Assembly: GCA_943788025.1 (NCBI GenBank)
Contig: CALSOR010000004.1
Span: 620,001-684,000, forward strand
Source of the DNA: JABAAE01 sp905480545
GTDB taxonomy: Bacteria > Planctomycetota > Planctomycetia > Pirellulales > Pirellulaceae
Reading direction: 5' to 3'
Length of the DNA stretch: 64,000 nt
The notes below the pieces were generated by a model. That model had not been told where the DNA came from and did not search any database. It worked only from the letters and a program-made list of their open reading frames with translations. Below are positions 9,501 to 17,623 of the stretch, piece after piece; positions within the stretch are counted from its first letter, which is position 1; each line of letters opens with the position of its first letter. A program made the translations under genes and the position numbers.

Positions 9501-9667
9501 ATCGTAGCATCACTGGGGCAGTGGTCGCTCGACAACCGTTTGGTGGATTCAAAATGTCGGGCATCGGGAGTAAAGCGGGGGGACACGATTATTTATTGCA
9601 ATTCGTTTTACCACGTACCATTACTGAAAACACAATGCGACGTGGATTCGTCCCGCCTGAAGAATAA
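6587..9667 (+). CDS. putA: Bifunctional proline dehydrogenase / P5C dehydrogenase (PutA)
   Basis: Oxidises proline to glutamate in two steps. The PRODH barrel spans about residues 200-460 (LSVKLSALDPHFDP, VIQCYLKDSGHD, VRLVKGAYWD, FGSHNLRSIAHG, LRVYMPYGQLIPGM). After a Ser/Lys-rich linker (about 470-525) comes the aldehyde dehydrogenase part (536-1010) with GVIAPWNFPLA, catalytic Glu about 785 in EMGGKN, catalytic Cys about 819 in GQKCSACSR and EEIFGPVLAV. At 1026 residues it is the short PutA form without an N-terminal DNA-binding domain, so it should not autoregulate. The chosen TTG at 6587 has no strong ribosome site. No ATG occurs before about codon 56, well inside the helical N-terminal region. 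Confidence 0.95.
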   Translation: MSTVAESTISSAEEFSQEVLATVNAQTKEIGKNIFSRLSRSNPWFFQRRWWDDRIMDWSMKDEQLKVQLFRFVDVLPMLTTNDLIVQHLRQYLGQASHALPWFLKLGLNLFAKSSPTRSIVANVAKMGASNFAKKFIAGTNAKEVIASAKAERKLGRGFTLDILGEAVASQIEADGYFEAYKTLLLEVAPEVNTWKDDNIIDFDANGRIPRTNLSVKLSALDPHFDPIDFDGVAERVGERLRDLLRVAKDQRAFINVDMESYEKKDLTLYIFKKILNEPEFRDRSDIGIVIQCYLKDSGHDFVQLRDWAKKRGTPVWVRLVKGAYWDYETAHAQAEGWPVPVYQEKWQSDANYEAQIRFIMQNHEYLRPAFGSHNLRSIAHGLAVAEQLKMPPGSFEIQMLYGMADAEKKALVDRGHRLRVYMPYGQLIPGMAYLVRRLLENTANDSFLRVGSSSNVDVDRIMSMPKRSTAIRAQTPDTTSIDSKHIEESSSKSESNKTMKATFKNEPPVDFALEEKRAAMTNALTKVRQDFGGTFPLVIGGEKITTSELIESVNPSKSSEIVGKVSIATAAHVDQAVAAAKEAFKTWSRTTAVERADFLHKAADEMRTQFFELSAIIVYECGKPWREATNDVCEAIDFLDFYAEKAIEMDAVSGADVPGEENRFEYLPRGIVGVIAPWNFPLAILTGMAAAGIATGNTVLLKPAEQSSVIAAKLMEILEKISLPDGVANFVPGYGESAGARLVEHPDVSLIVFTGSRQVGLAINAKAAEVSAHGVPMVKKVIAEMGGKNSIIVDIDADLDEAVLGTVYSAFGFQGQKCSACSRVIVLENVYDSFVERLAESVKSLIVGPADEPGTIVGPVVDKDAQRKILSYVELGKTEGREVVSLDVSKHAAHGYFVPPSVFANISPDAKIAQEEIFGPVLAVIKVKDLDEAIQVANNTEYGLTGGIFSRSPEVLDRVRRELMVGNIYLNRSITGAVVARQPFGGFKMSGIGSKAGGHDYLLQFVLPRTITENTMRRGFVPPEE

Positions 9668-9808
9668 ATAAGTTAAGGATCTGCAGGTCGGATTGCTTAG
9701 TCGTTGAAGCTAACATTTCGATCACCTTGTATCCCGCCCGTTCCCCACGTAGCCCAAAGCGAATAAATTGGAACCTAAACATCGGTTTTCAATTTACTTT
9801 GGTGGCGT

Positions 9809-10744
9809 ATGTCAGACATTCACTTTGTGATCAGTGCACCTCGTTCCGGCTCGACCTGGTTGACCAACGCACTAAATCACCATCCGGAGATTTTTTCGAC
9901 CGAACATCGGCTGTTTGGCAATTTCAGCGAGATCTGGCAAAACAATGACGGAACCTCGTCACCAAGGATCACGCTGGAGGCGTTCATTGAATCCTTTGCG
10001 GGACACTACTTTCACTCAGAGCTCGGTTTGTCTCGATCACAATTTATCAATCAATTCCAACGGACATTAACAAATTCCATCGTTCGATTTGGCTCAGGGC
10101 GATCGGACAAAAAACTGATTGTCGACAAAATCACGCCCTACCCGGGAACGTCCAAAGACGTTGTGCGACAAGTAAAAAAATTCTTTCCCGACGCAAGTAT
10201 CATTCAGCTGATTCGTGACGGCCGTGATGTGCTTACAAGCGGAACGTTCGATTGGATATTGAAAGATAGTCACGGTACCGATAGATACCAGTTCTTCCAC
10301 AAACAGAAAAAAGGGCTTCGACTAAGGCGTTTTTTTGACCATGATGCAATTTGCAAATGGGCCCAAAACTGGAAAGAGACCGTCCAAATCTTCGAAGATG
10401 AAGCCCCGTCTCTGATGATCAAGTATGAGGACATGCTTGACGACCAACCCAATGCGTTGTGCAAGATCTTTAAACTATTAAATGTTGCTGACGATACAGA
10501 GATTGCGAAATCCGCAGCGGAAAAAACGACGTTCAAAAAAGTAACGGGACGAGAATCCGGTGACATGATCCCCACTGCAAAGGCCAGAAAAGGCATCAGA
10601 GGTGATTGGAAAAACTACTTCAGTCGCATCGACGGCCGCATTTTTCACTCGATTGCCGGTGATCAACTGCTGAGTACCGGCTATGAATCAGATCCGAAGT
10701 GGTTCGAACAGCTTCCCGAGGAGCTTTCATTCGCAGATCAGTGA
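9809..10744 (+). CDS. Sulfotransferase (Sulfotransfer_3-like)
   Basis: 311 residues. The PAPS 5'-phosphosulfate loop is at the very start (ISAPRSGSTWLTNAL) and the 3'-phosphate loop is IIQLIRDGRDVLTSG. These are the two hallmarks of PAPS-dependent sulfotransferases that sulfate hydroxyl or amino groups on carbohydrates or small molecules. No signal peptide is visible, so it is probably cytosolic. The acceptor is unknown. The next gene, 45 bases downstream on the same strand, is a sulfotransferase of a different subfamily, so both may modify the same surface or extracellular glycan. The gene ends with TGA. Confidence 0.85.
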   Translation: MSDIHFVISAPRSGSTWLTNALNHHPEIFSTEHRLFGNFSEIWQNNDGTSSPRITLEAFIESFAGHYFHSELGLSRSQFINQFQRTLTNSIVRFGSGRSDKKLIVDKITPYPGTSKDVVRQVKKFFPDASIIQLIRDGRDVLTSGTFDWILKDSHGTDRYQFFHKQKKGLRLRRFFDHDAICKWAQNWKETVQIFEDEAPSLMIKYEDMLDDQPNALCKIFKLLNVADDTEIAKSAAEKTTFKKVTGRESGDMIPTAKARKGIRGDWKNYFSRIDGRIFHSIAGDQLLSTGYESDPKWFEQLPEELSFADQ

Positions 10745-10789
10745 TCCTCACCGACCCATTGACTGATCGAATCGGCAAACAAAAACGCA

Positions 10790-11443
10790 TTGAGTTGTTA
10801 TACGGTTTTAAAACCAATCCTTCACATCATTTTTTCCCTAGCGAGCATTTCGGTGGCTGCATTCCTTTTCCCTAAAGCCAAATGTGTATTGATTCATATT
10901 CCGAAAAACGCAGGAGCCTCCATTCGACTGGGATTTTTTAACGGAGAATATGAAGGCCCTGTTCAAGGTTCGATTCCAGAAGAGTGGATGCAATACTTCC
11001 GATTCGCGTTTGTGCGTAACCCTTATGATCGGCTCATATCCGCATGGAAAATGTTCACCAAAGGCATGGAAGAAAGCGTTTGGAAGTACCCGGAAGATGG
11101 CAATCCCAATCTGACGCTGGAGCACTTCCTTGAAATCGCAATGGATGAATCGATACCGTTTGATCTTCCTAAACGTGACAAATTCGAAGTTAAATTACGG
11201 CACCACGCGATACCACAAACCCACCCTTTTAACTGCGTTGACCAAGCGAATTTCATTGGTCGATTCGAATCGATTGAACGGGACTTCAAGGAGATCTGTG
11301 ATCAACTGAACCTTTCCGGCAAGCTTCCGCATTGGAACAGGACCTCCCGCACTGATTATCGTCAGTACTTTAACGCAGCCACCAAACAAACAGCATCAGA
11401 GTATTATGCTGAAGATTTAAGTCGGTTCGGCTACGAATTCTAA
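10790..11443 (+). CDS. Sulfotransferase, family 2 (carbohydrate type)
   Basis: 217 residues from a TTG at 10790. An N-terminal hydrophobic stretch (about residues 8-27) could anchor it. The PAPS loop is VLIHIPKNAGASI, in which the usual PKTAGTS of this family is PKNAGAS, and the 3'-phosphate loop is FAFVRNPYDRLISAW. The HHAIPQTHPF segment is typical of the chondroitin/heparan-type Sulfotransfer_2 group. This suggests transfer of sulfate to a polysaccharide, which is inference from the family. The start is uncertain: the hydrophobic N terminus might be upstream sequence, and another start near the LFPKAKCVLIHI segment would give a soluble protein. Confidence 0.8.
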   Translation: MSCYTVLKPILHIIFSLASISVAAFLFPKAKCVLIHIPKNAGASIRLGFFNGEYEGPVQGSIPEEWMQYFRFAFVRNPYDRLISAWKMFTKGMEESVWKYPEDGNPNLTLEHFLEIAMDESIPFDLPKRDKFEVKLRHHAIPQTHPFNCVDQANFIGRFESIERDFKEICDQLNLSGKLPHWNRTSRTDYRQYFNAATKQTASEYYAEDLSRFGYEF

Positions 11444-11485
11444 TCACATGAAGTTCCGAAGCAGAATTCAGGCTCACCAGCCAAA

Positions 11486-12466
11486 CTACGTTGCATCGAC
11501 TTTTCGGTAGGCAGCAATCACCGCGGCTTCACCTTCTTTGCCTCGCTTCGAATTACCATGCTCCATACCAACGATCATCTTTCTTTTGTCTTTGGCTGAC
11601 TTATCAGCGATGTGCTGAAAGACTCTTTTGTAGTTGATCTCGCCTGTTCCCGGCTCTTTTCGCCCCGGATTGTCTCCCGATTGAAAATAGGCGATTTCAG
11701 CCCAAGATTGATCAATGTTCTGGATCAGGTTTCCTTCGGTAATTTGCTGATGGTAAATGTCGAAGAGGATTTTGCAGGATGAACTATCGACCGCTTTGCA
11801 AAGAGCGTACGCTTGATCAGACCGTTGTAAAAAGACGCCACCATGATTGGTCTTCCAATTCAGAGGCTCCAAAACCATCGTGATTTCCTGAGGCTCTAGA
11901 ATCGATGAGCATTCTCGCAACAACTCTATAACGTTTGCCAGTTGATAACCATCCGCCAACCTCCTACCGCCGTACTTGTTCCAGTTGTCGGAATCCTTGA
12001 ATTGCTGATCGACGGTTCCCGGAACGACAGTGACAAAACTTGCTCGGCATCGTTACGCAATTTCAATTGATTCCTTGACTTTCGCAAGCACTTCATCACG
12101 GTACTCCTCTTTCTTGACAGCAAATGTCGGTCGTTCGAAATCAGCGCACGCAACAAAGACGCCCATTTTCATATCAAGCTTCTCGAGTAAATCACCGATC
12201 TGCTTTTGCAATTCGGGAGTTTCATTTGGCATTGGATTGTGCTCCCATGCCGTGAAACCTTGATCGTGAGCGAATCGGATTTGATCCAAGACATCTTTTC
12301 CACCCGAAGCTTTAAACATACCGGGATGGGGCGCAAACGCCATTTTAAATTTCTAGTCTACTGCACTAGGGGCGTTAGAGTCCGCTGTCGCAAAAACATT
12401 ATGCGATTCGGACAATAGGGTTGCGGCAGTTGCTACAGTAGCTTTTAGTACGTTTCGACGATTCAT
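11486..12466 (-). pseudogene. Secreted hydroxypyruvate isomerase-like TIM-barrel gene, two in-frame stops
   Basis: A single minus-strand frame of 327 codons from the ATG at 12466 to 11486, broken by TAG (12353-12355) and TAA (12053-12055) but with no frameshift. The first 38 codons form a Tat-type signal (MNRRNVLKATVATAATLL). Then follow MAFAPHPGMF, an AP-endonuclease-2/hydroxypyruvate-isomerase barrel with VTVVPGTVDQQF, the metal-site segments LEPLN, ILFDIYHQQ and VGMEHGN. The TAA replaces the residue after IEIA where relatives have Lys. Around both stops the protein sequence stays family-like, so the lesions are recent or are sequence errors. It lies downstream of xylA on the same strand, behind the xylA terminator. 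Confidence 0.8.
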
Positions 12467-12544
12467 TTGGGCTGACTTGCAAAAAAATGAAGCAACGAAG
12501 TTGCCGAAGAGATTCATTCAAAACGGCCAGTGAGGCTGCCAGTC

Positions 12545-12591
12545 AAGAAAAACAGGCGGGTCCCCGAACAAGGCAGCGAGGGGGACCAGCC
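12545..12591 (-). terminator. Intrinsic terminator of xylA
   Basis: On the minus strand, 26 bases after the xylA stop, GGCTGGTCCCC and GGGGACCCGCC form an 11-base stem with one mismatch around a 15-base loop, followed by TGTTTTTCTT. This is the expected position and form for ending xylA transcription. Confidence 0.75.
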
Positions 12592-12616
12592 TTTCTTTCG
12601 CGTCGCGACTTACAGC

Positions 12617-13933
12617 TTATGACTTGTCCATATAACGATTGACAACATTTTCCAAGAACTCTTGCCGACCGCTCTTGTTCGGATCAACGTCACCCTTTTC
12701 AAGCATATATGCTTCAAGCTCTTTAAAACCGACTTCGCCATTTTCAATCTGCTTACCTATTCCTTCATCAAATGACGAATATCGATCGGCAACGAAACCA
12801 TCCAACGCGTTGTCGGCGCGAATAGCCGCCGCAACTTTTAAACCTTTAGCAAAAGCATCCATTCCACCAATATGAGCGTAGAACAAATCAATGGGTTCAA
12901 AACTCTCTCGACGGACTTTGGCATCAAAGTTCACACCGCCGGGAGCAATCCCATACTTCAGTAGAACCAGCATAATTTGCGTACAGAGGTAATAGTCGGT
13001 TGGAAACTGGTCGGTATCCCATCCCAACATCAAATCACCTGTGTTTGCGTCGATCGATCCCAGTCCACCCTGCATGCCCGCATACTCCAACTCATGCATC
13101 ATCGTGTGTCCAGCCAATGTTGCATGGTTGGTTTCGATGTTCAGCTTAAAATGCCCCATCAAGTCATAAGCCCGCAGAAAATTCAAACAAGCCGCAGCAT
13201 CCGAATCGTATTGATGCTTGGTCGGTTCCTTTGGTTTGGGTTCGATCAAGAATTGACCGGTAAAGCCGATTTCCTTTGCATAGTCTACCGCCATATGGAA
13301 AAACTTCGCCAAATGATCGAGCTCACGCTTCATGTCGGTGTTGTAAAGGTTCTGATATCCTTCACGCCCGCCCCAAAACACGTAATTCTCGCCCCCTAAT
13401 TCACGCGTAACCTCCAGTGCTTTTTTCACCTGAGCACCGCAGTATGCGTACACATCAGCATTACAAGTTGTTGCAGCTCCATGCATAAACCGGGGGTGAC
13501 TGAACATGTTTGCCGTGCCCCATAGCAACTTGATGCCGGTTCGTTCCTGTTCCGATTTCAAGACTTTTGCAACGGCCTCAAAATTCGAATTCGTTTCTGA
13601 CAACGAGCCACCTTCGGGCGCTACGTCCCGGTCGTGAAAAGCGTAATAAGGAACACCAAGTTTCTCAAACAGTTCGAACGCAACAGGTACACGACTACAT
13701 GCATTCTCAACACTTTCACTACCGTCGTCCCAAGGACGCTGCATTGTTCCGGCTCCGAAAGGATCGCTTCCGTTGCCTCGGAACGTATGCCAGTAACAAA
13801 TCGTAAAGCGCAAATGCTCCTTCATCGTTTTACCTTCAACAACTTCCTCTGGATTGTACCAGCGGAATGCCAGAGGATTGTTGGAGTCAGGACCTTCGTA
13901 TTGAACCTTGGGGATATCGGGAAATGCTGCCAC
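12617..13933 (-). CDS. xylA: Xylose isomerase
   Basis: Converts D-xylose to D-xylulose (also glucose to fructose) using two divalent metals in a TIM barrel. The 438 residues match class II XylA. Visible motifs are CYWHTF (about 47-51), the catalytic-His segment AFHDRDVAPEG (His about 100), EPKPKEPTKHQYD, NIETNHATLAGHTMMHELEYA read in pieces as NIETNHA and GHTMMHE, and GSIDANTGD. All metal ligands appear present. It stands alone with its own terminator and no xylulokinase nearby. The broken TIM-barrel isomerase gene downstream may once have belonged to the same sugar pathway. Confidence 0.97.
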   Translation of the reverse strand: MAAFPDIPKVQYEGPDSNNPLAFRWYNPEEVVEGKTMKEHLRFTICYWHTFRGNGSDPFGAGTMQRPWDDGSESVENACSRVPVAFELFEKLGVPYYAFHDRDVAPEGGSLSETNSNFEAVAKVLKSEQERTGIKLLWGTANMFSHPRFMHGAATTCNADVYAYCGAQVKKALEVTRELGGENYVFWGGREGYQNLYNTDMKRELDHLAKFFHMAVDYAKEIGFTGQFLIEPKPKEPTKHQYDSDAAACLNFLRAYDLMGHFKLNIETNHATLAGHTMMHELEYAGMQGGLGSIDANTGDLMLGWDTDQFPTDYYLCTQIMLVLLKYGIAPGGVNFDAKVRRESFEPIDLFYAHIGGMDAFAKGLKVAAAIRADNALDGFVADRYSSFDEGIGKQIENGEVGFKELEAYMLEKGDVDPNKSGRQEFLENVVNRYMDKS

Positions 13934-14206
13934 GGTCGGTGTCTTTTCTATTTTATTAAAGTGATGAAAAAATGCAGATTTCTAATTCAAAAGAAAGAAA
14001 CCCGCATTGCGTTATGGGAATTGGAGACCAGAAAATCAAGTGTTAACATCTCGATCTCGTAAAATTTTCGATAGTGGGGGAGCATCAAGTCAGCTTTGTC
14101 GTCACCAAAAACTCATTCCCTCGCTGGTTAATGATAAACGATCGAAACACCTTTCGGAATCGTTTGAATCACAAAAACTCTTGGTGAAACTTCAACTCAC
14201 GGCATT

Positions 14207-14240
14207 AAAAAACGCCCGCCAAAAATGACGAGCGTTTTTT
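14207..14240 (-). terminator. Intrinsic terminator of groL
   Basis: AAAAAACGC (14207-14215) pairs with GCGTTTTTT (14232-14240), and the stem can be lengthened across one mismatch. It begins 33 bases beyond the groL stop on the minus strand. The A-run and T-run make it usable in both directions. Confidence 0.75.
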
Positions 14241-14272
14241 CGTATCAATCGAATGAGAACAGACAGCATTGT

Positions 14273-15892
14273 TTAATACATGTCGTCGTGTCCGCCATGT
14301 CCGCCACCTTTTTCAGCTTTTGGAATGTCAGCAATCAATGCATCGCTGGTCAAAAGCAAGGTTGAAACGCTTGCAGCGTTTGCCAAAGCGGTTTTGGTTA
14401 CCTTGGCCGGATCGATAACGCCAGCCTTGATTAGATCTTCGTAAGTGTCGGTCAAAGCGTTGTAACCATTGTTACCTTTTGAGCCAACAACCTTTTCGCA
14501 AACGATTCCACCGTCTTGACCTGCGTTCTCTGCGATCATGGTTAATGGAGCACGGCATGCTCGAAGAACAATGTTGTAACCAATCAATTGGTCTTCGGAC
14601 AATTCAGCACTTGGCTTGACGCTTGCTGAAGCACGTAGCAGTGCAACGCCACCACCTGGAAGAATTCCGTCTTCTGCAGCAGCTCGGGTTGCGTGAAGTG
14701 CATCTTCAACACGAGCTTTCTTCTCTTTCATTTCACTTTCGGTTGCGGCACCAACATTAACTTTGGCAACACCACCGGAAAGCTTGGCAAGTCGCTCTTC
14801 CAACTTTTCACGATCGTAATCGCTTGTTGAATTGTCGATCTCGCGACGGATTTGGTCGATACGTGCCTTGATGTCAGCACTCTTGCCAGCGCCTTCGATC
14901 ACGGTGCAGTTGTCTTTGTCGATGATGATCTTCTTCGCACGACCCAGATCTTTGACAGGAAGGTTGTCCAATTTGATGCCAAGAGCCTCAAATACTGCAA
15001 CACCGCCGGTTAGAATGGCCAAGTCTTCCATCATCGCTTTACGACGATCACCGTAACCAGGAGCTTTTACAGCACAGCAGGTAAACGTTCCACGTAGTCG
15101 GTTAATCACAAGCGTAGCAAGAGCTTCGCCTTCAACATCTTCCGCAACGATCAACAAAGGCTTGTTTTGTTGAACAACAGCTTCGAGGATTGGCACGATG
15201 TCTTTGATGTTGGTGACTTTCTTTTCGAAAATCAAAACATAAGCATCTTCCAACACACACTCCATGCTGGCTTGATCAGTCACGAAGTAAGGAGAAAGGT
15301 AACCGCGGTCAAACTGCATACCTTCAACCCACTCTTCTTCGGTTTGGAGGCTTTTACCTTCGTCCACGGTGATCACACCATCTTTTCCGACCTTTGACAT
15401 GCAGCGTGCAAGCAAATCGCCAATTTCGCGATCATTGTTCGCAGCGATGGTTGCAACGTTGCTCATCTCAGCTTCGCTTTTTACCTTGATCGACATGCTG
15501 CTAAGCTTTGCGGTCAAATCGGCAACCGCAGCTTCCATTCCAAATTTCATTTGGACAGGGTTCACACCGGCGGTCACTGATCGAAGGCCTTCGTTGTAAA
15601 TCGCTTCTGCCATAACCGTTGCCGTTGTCGTTCCATCACCCGCCACATCGCTGGTCTTGCTGGCGACTTCTTTCACCATTTGAGCACCCATGTTTTCGTA
15701 GGTGTCTTCCAATTCGACTTCTTTTGCAACGGTCACACCATCTTTTGTCACGGTAGGTGAGCCAAAGCTCTTCTGAAGAATGACGTTTCGCCCCTTTGGA
15801 CCGAGGGTAACTTTTACCGCTCGTGCAAGTTTAGAAATTCCGCGACGAATCGATTCGCGAGCTTCCTGGTCAAATGAAATCATCTTTGCCAT
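14273..15892 (-). CDS. groL: Chaperonin GroEL
   Basis: Group I chaperonin, 539 residues from the ATG at 15892, which has AGGAG 9 bases upstream. The frame is open to 15973, but the first 27 residues of that version are not GroEL. Recognised segments are MAKMISFDQEARESIRRG, VTLGPKGRNVIL, the ATP-site VAGDGTTTATV and the C-terminal GGGVALLRA region. The tail is EKGGGHGGHDDMY, short and His-bearing, in place of the usual Gly-Gly-Met repeats. It forms the folding chamber with GroES, whose gene lies 157 bases upstream on the same strand. Confidence 0.97.
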   Translation of the reverse strand: MAKMISFDQEARESIRRGISKLARAVKVTLGPKGRNVILQKSFGSPTVTKDGVTVAKEVELEDTYENMGAQMVKEVASKTSDVAGDGTTTATVMAEAIYNEGLRSVTAGVNPVQMKFGMEAAVADLTAKLSSMSIKVKSEAEMSNVATIAANNDREIGDLLARCMSKVGKDGVITVDEGKSLQTEEEWVEGMQFDRGYLSPYFVTDQASMECVLEDAYVLIFEKKVTNIKDIVPILEAVVQQNKPLLIVAEDVEGEALATLVINRLRGTFTCCAVKAPGYGDRRKAMMEDLAILTGGVAVFEALGIKLDNLPVKDLGRAKKIIIDKDNCTVIEGAGKSADIKARIDQIRREIDNSTSDYDREKLEERLAKLSGGVAKVNVGAATESEMKEKKARVEDALHATRAAAEDGILPGGGVALLRASASVKPSAELSEDQLIGYNIVLRACRAPLTMIAENAGQDGGIVCEKVVGSKGNNGYNALTDTYEDLIKAGVIDPAKVTKTALANAASVSTLLLTSDALIADIPKAEKGGGHGGHDDMY

Positions 15893-16049
15893 GTTTGTGT
15901 CTCCTGTTTTATTTTGTTTGGTGCCGTTTTCTTTCGCCTGAACGAGAGAGAGTCGGCTCGAATTTGTTTGCAACTGCTGAACATCGGTTTACTAGGAACC
16001 TCGTTCACTGCCAATGATTCACCACTCATGATTCATTGTGCGAATCAGA

Positions 16050-16373
16050 CTATTCCAAGATCGCCAATACGTCGTCTTCTCGCATGAGAAGGTAATCAGC
16101 GTCGTCGAAGCTCAATTCTTCTGGACCGTACGTGGAAAACAGAACTTTGTCACCAACTGCAACCGTGAAATCGCTGCGGCTTCCATCAGCAAGAATTCGA
16201 CCGGTTCCTAACGCCAAAACAGTTCCCTGTGATGGCTTGTCTTTTGCAGACTCAGGAAGCACGATTCCACCTGCAGTGGTGTCTTCCGACGAATCCCGTT
16301 GAACCAAAATTCGTTCGCCGATTGGTTCAACACCTAGTTTCTTCTTTGATTTTGACTTTGTAGCAGTAGCCAT
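16050..16373 (-). CDS. groS: Co-chaperonin GroES
   Basis: About 107 residues from the ATG at 16373, preceded by GGGAG. An ATG at 16391 would add six residues. After a basic, low-complexity N terminus (ATATKSKSKKK) the normal 10-kDa chaperonin follows: VEPIGERILVQRD, the mobile loop TTAGGIVLPESAKDKPS, VGDKVLFSTYGPEE and YLLMREDDVLAILE. It caps the GroEL ring. The lysine-rich leader is longer than in most GroES proteins. It forms the first gene of a groS-groL unit. No CIRCE element was found upstream. Confidence 0.95.
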   Translation of the reverse strand: MATATKSKSKKKLGVEPIGERILVQRDSSEDTTAGGIVLPESAKDKPSQGTVLALGTGRILADGSRSDFTVAVGDKVLFSTYGPEELSFDDADYLLMREDDVLAILE

Positions 16374-16787
16374 TAAATCGACAACTCCCATGGGTTGGTT
16401 TGTGTAAGTGAACTATGGAATGGCGGGAATCTTCCCTGCCAATTTTGCAAGAAATTATATTTCGGGCATTAGAGGGCAAATATCGGGCCAATTGAGCCAT
16501 TTTGAGAATCCATCGCGAATTCCCGCCTTTTCGAATCCAATCTGAGTCATCCCCAAACCGAATTACCTGCTGAATCGCGGACGAGAAAACGAATCCTAAC
16601 GATCGGGCTCATTGAATTCGACGAATTTAGCACTGATTTACCCTGTGACAATTTGGCATTTCGGAAAATGGGAATATTATATTAGGGATCGCTTCTCCTT
16701 TTCCATTTTGAGCTGGTTCGCAAAAATAAACGCTCTGTCCAAAGCGATTTCAATTGACCATCCCCATTTTTTAGCCGATTCAATTCG
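16374..16787. promoter_or_regulatory. Divergent intergenic region with a palindrome upstream of groS
   Basis: This 414-base gap separates groS from the divergent zinc-ribbon gene and must hold both promoters. At 16421-16441 there is an imperfect palindrome, TGGCGGGAA then TC then TTCCCTGCCA, 48 bases upstream of the groS start. It could be an operator or a leader hairpin. A TTAGCACTC-type CIRCE repeat is absent. Nothing else stands out. Confidence 0.4.
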
Positions 16788-17606
16788 ATGCCAATCAAAG
16801 TTTCCTGCAGTTGCGGTCAATCATTTAAAGCCAAAGACGAATTGGGCGGAAAAAAAGTTCGTTGTCCAAAATGCCGAAATCCGTTGACGATTCCAGCGGC
16901 GACGATTGCTACGCCTCAGCTCGATGATTTTGCGTTGGCACCCGCCGAGGATGTTCCAAAATACAATCCTCTCGAAGATCTTCTCGCCGAAGAAGGTGTC
17001 AAAGAAGCAACCTCAGGTCCGACATGCCCCAGCTGTGGCGAAGGCATCTCTCCGACTGCGATTTTGTGCGTGCAGTGCGGTTTCAATCTGACGACTGGCG
17101 AAAAAATCAGCATGTCGGAGTTTGACGACGACGATGACGATGAAGCGATCCGAATGGCAGGGATGTCCGAAACCGACAAGATGCTCTACAAGGCTGAAAA
17201 GGAACTGGAAGGAACGCCGATCTCTGCTGATGGCGAAAAGTTTGGTGATGAGGGTGACAGTTACTTCGTCGCTATTGGAGCAATCCTCGGAGCGTTGCTG
17301 CTCACCGGTCTAGCCGTCGGTGGCGTTATCGCCATGGACAGTATCGAAGGTTTCAATCCGTTTTATGTTTCGCGAGCCGCGTCGGTCATTGGATGGCTGT
17401 TGTGCTGGTTCTTGTGTGTTTTCCTTGCCTTCCGTGAGTCACAAACCCAAGGATTACTTTGCCTTTGCACGGTTTCGCTTTACGGGATATTTTTCTACGT
17501 TTGGACAAGGGGCTATTTACTGTTCGGCGCGATTTGGACCGTTCTTTTCATAGTTGGTTTGAGCTTGGTGATTGCAGGATTTACGATGGAACCCGCTGTC
17601 GGTTAA
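16788..17606 (+). CDS. Zinc-ribbon (MJ0042-type) membrane protein
   Basis: 272 residues. The N terminus is a zinc ribbon of the MJ0042 type with CSCGQSF and VRCPKCRNPL. A second ribbon with CPSCGEGISPTAILCVQCGFNL follows at about 78-100 (given here as CPSCG and CVQCGFNL), then an Asp-rich stretch. Four C-terminal membrane helices begin at about residue 160 (AIGAILGALLLTGLAVGGVI and onward). Such proteins are frequent in planctomycetes, and their function is not established. The layout suggests a cytosolic metal-binding head on an integral membrane tail. It converges with the molybdoenzyme gene, 17 bases from its stop. Confidence 0.8.
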   Translation: MPIKVSCSCGQSFKAKDELGGKKVRCPKCRNPLTIPAATIATPQLDDFALAPAEDVPKYNPLEDLLAEEGVKEATSGPTCPSCGEGISPTAILCVQCGFNLTTGEKISMSEFDDDDDDEAIRMAGMSETDKMLYKAEKELEGTPISADGEKFGDEGDSYFVAIGAILGALLLTGLAVGGVIAMDSIEGFNPFYVSRAASVIGWLLCWFLCVFLAFRESQTQGLLCLCTVSLYGIFFYVWTRGYLLFGAIWTVLFIVGLSLVIAGFTMEPAVG

Positions 17607-17623
17607 TCGTTCCATCATCCCAG

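Noticed and set aside
12053..12355. TAG in the isomerase gene as pyrrolysine, or TAA as recoded
   Set aside because: The TAG lies in the variable linker after the signal peptide, the second stop is a TAA, and no hairpin or conserved position supports recoding. Similar TAA lesions occur at unrelated residues (Glu, Leu) in other genes.
16374..16787. CIRCE element upstream of groS
   Set aside because: No TTAGCACTC/GAGTGCTAA repeat is present; only the unrelated palindrome at 16421-16441.
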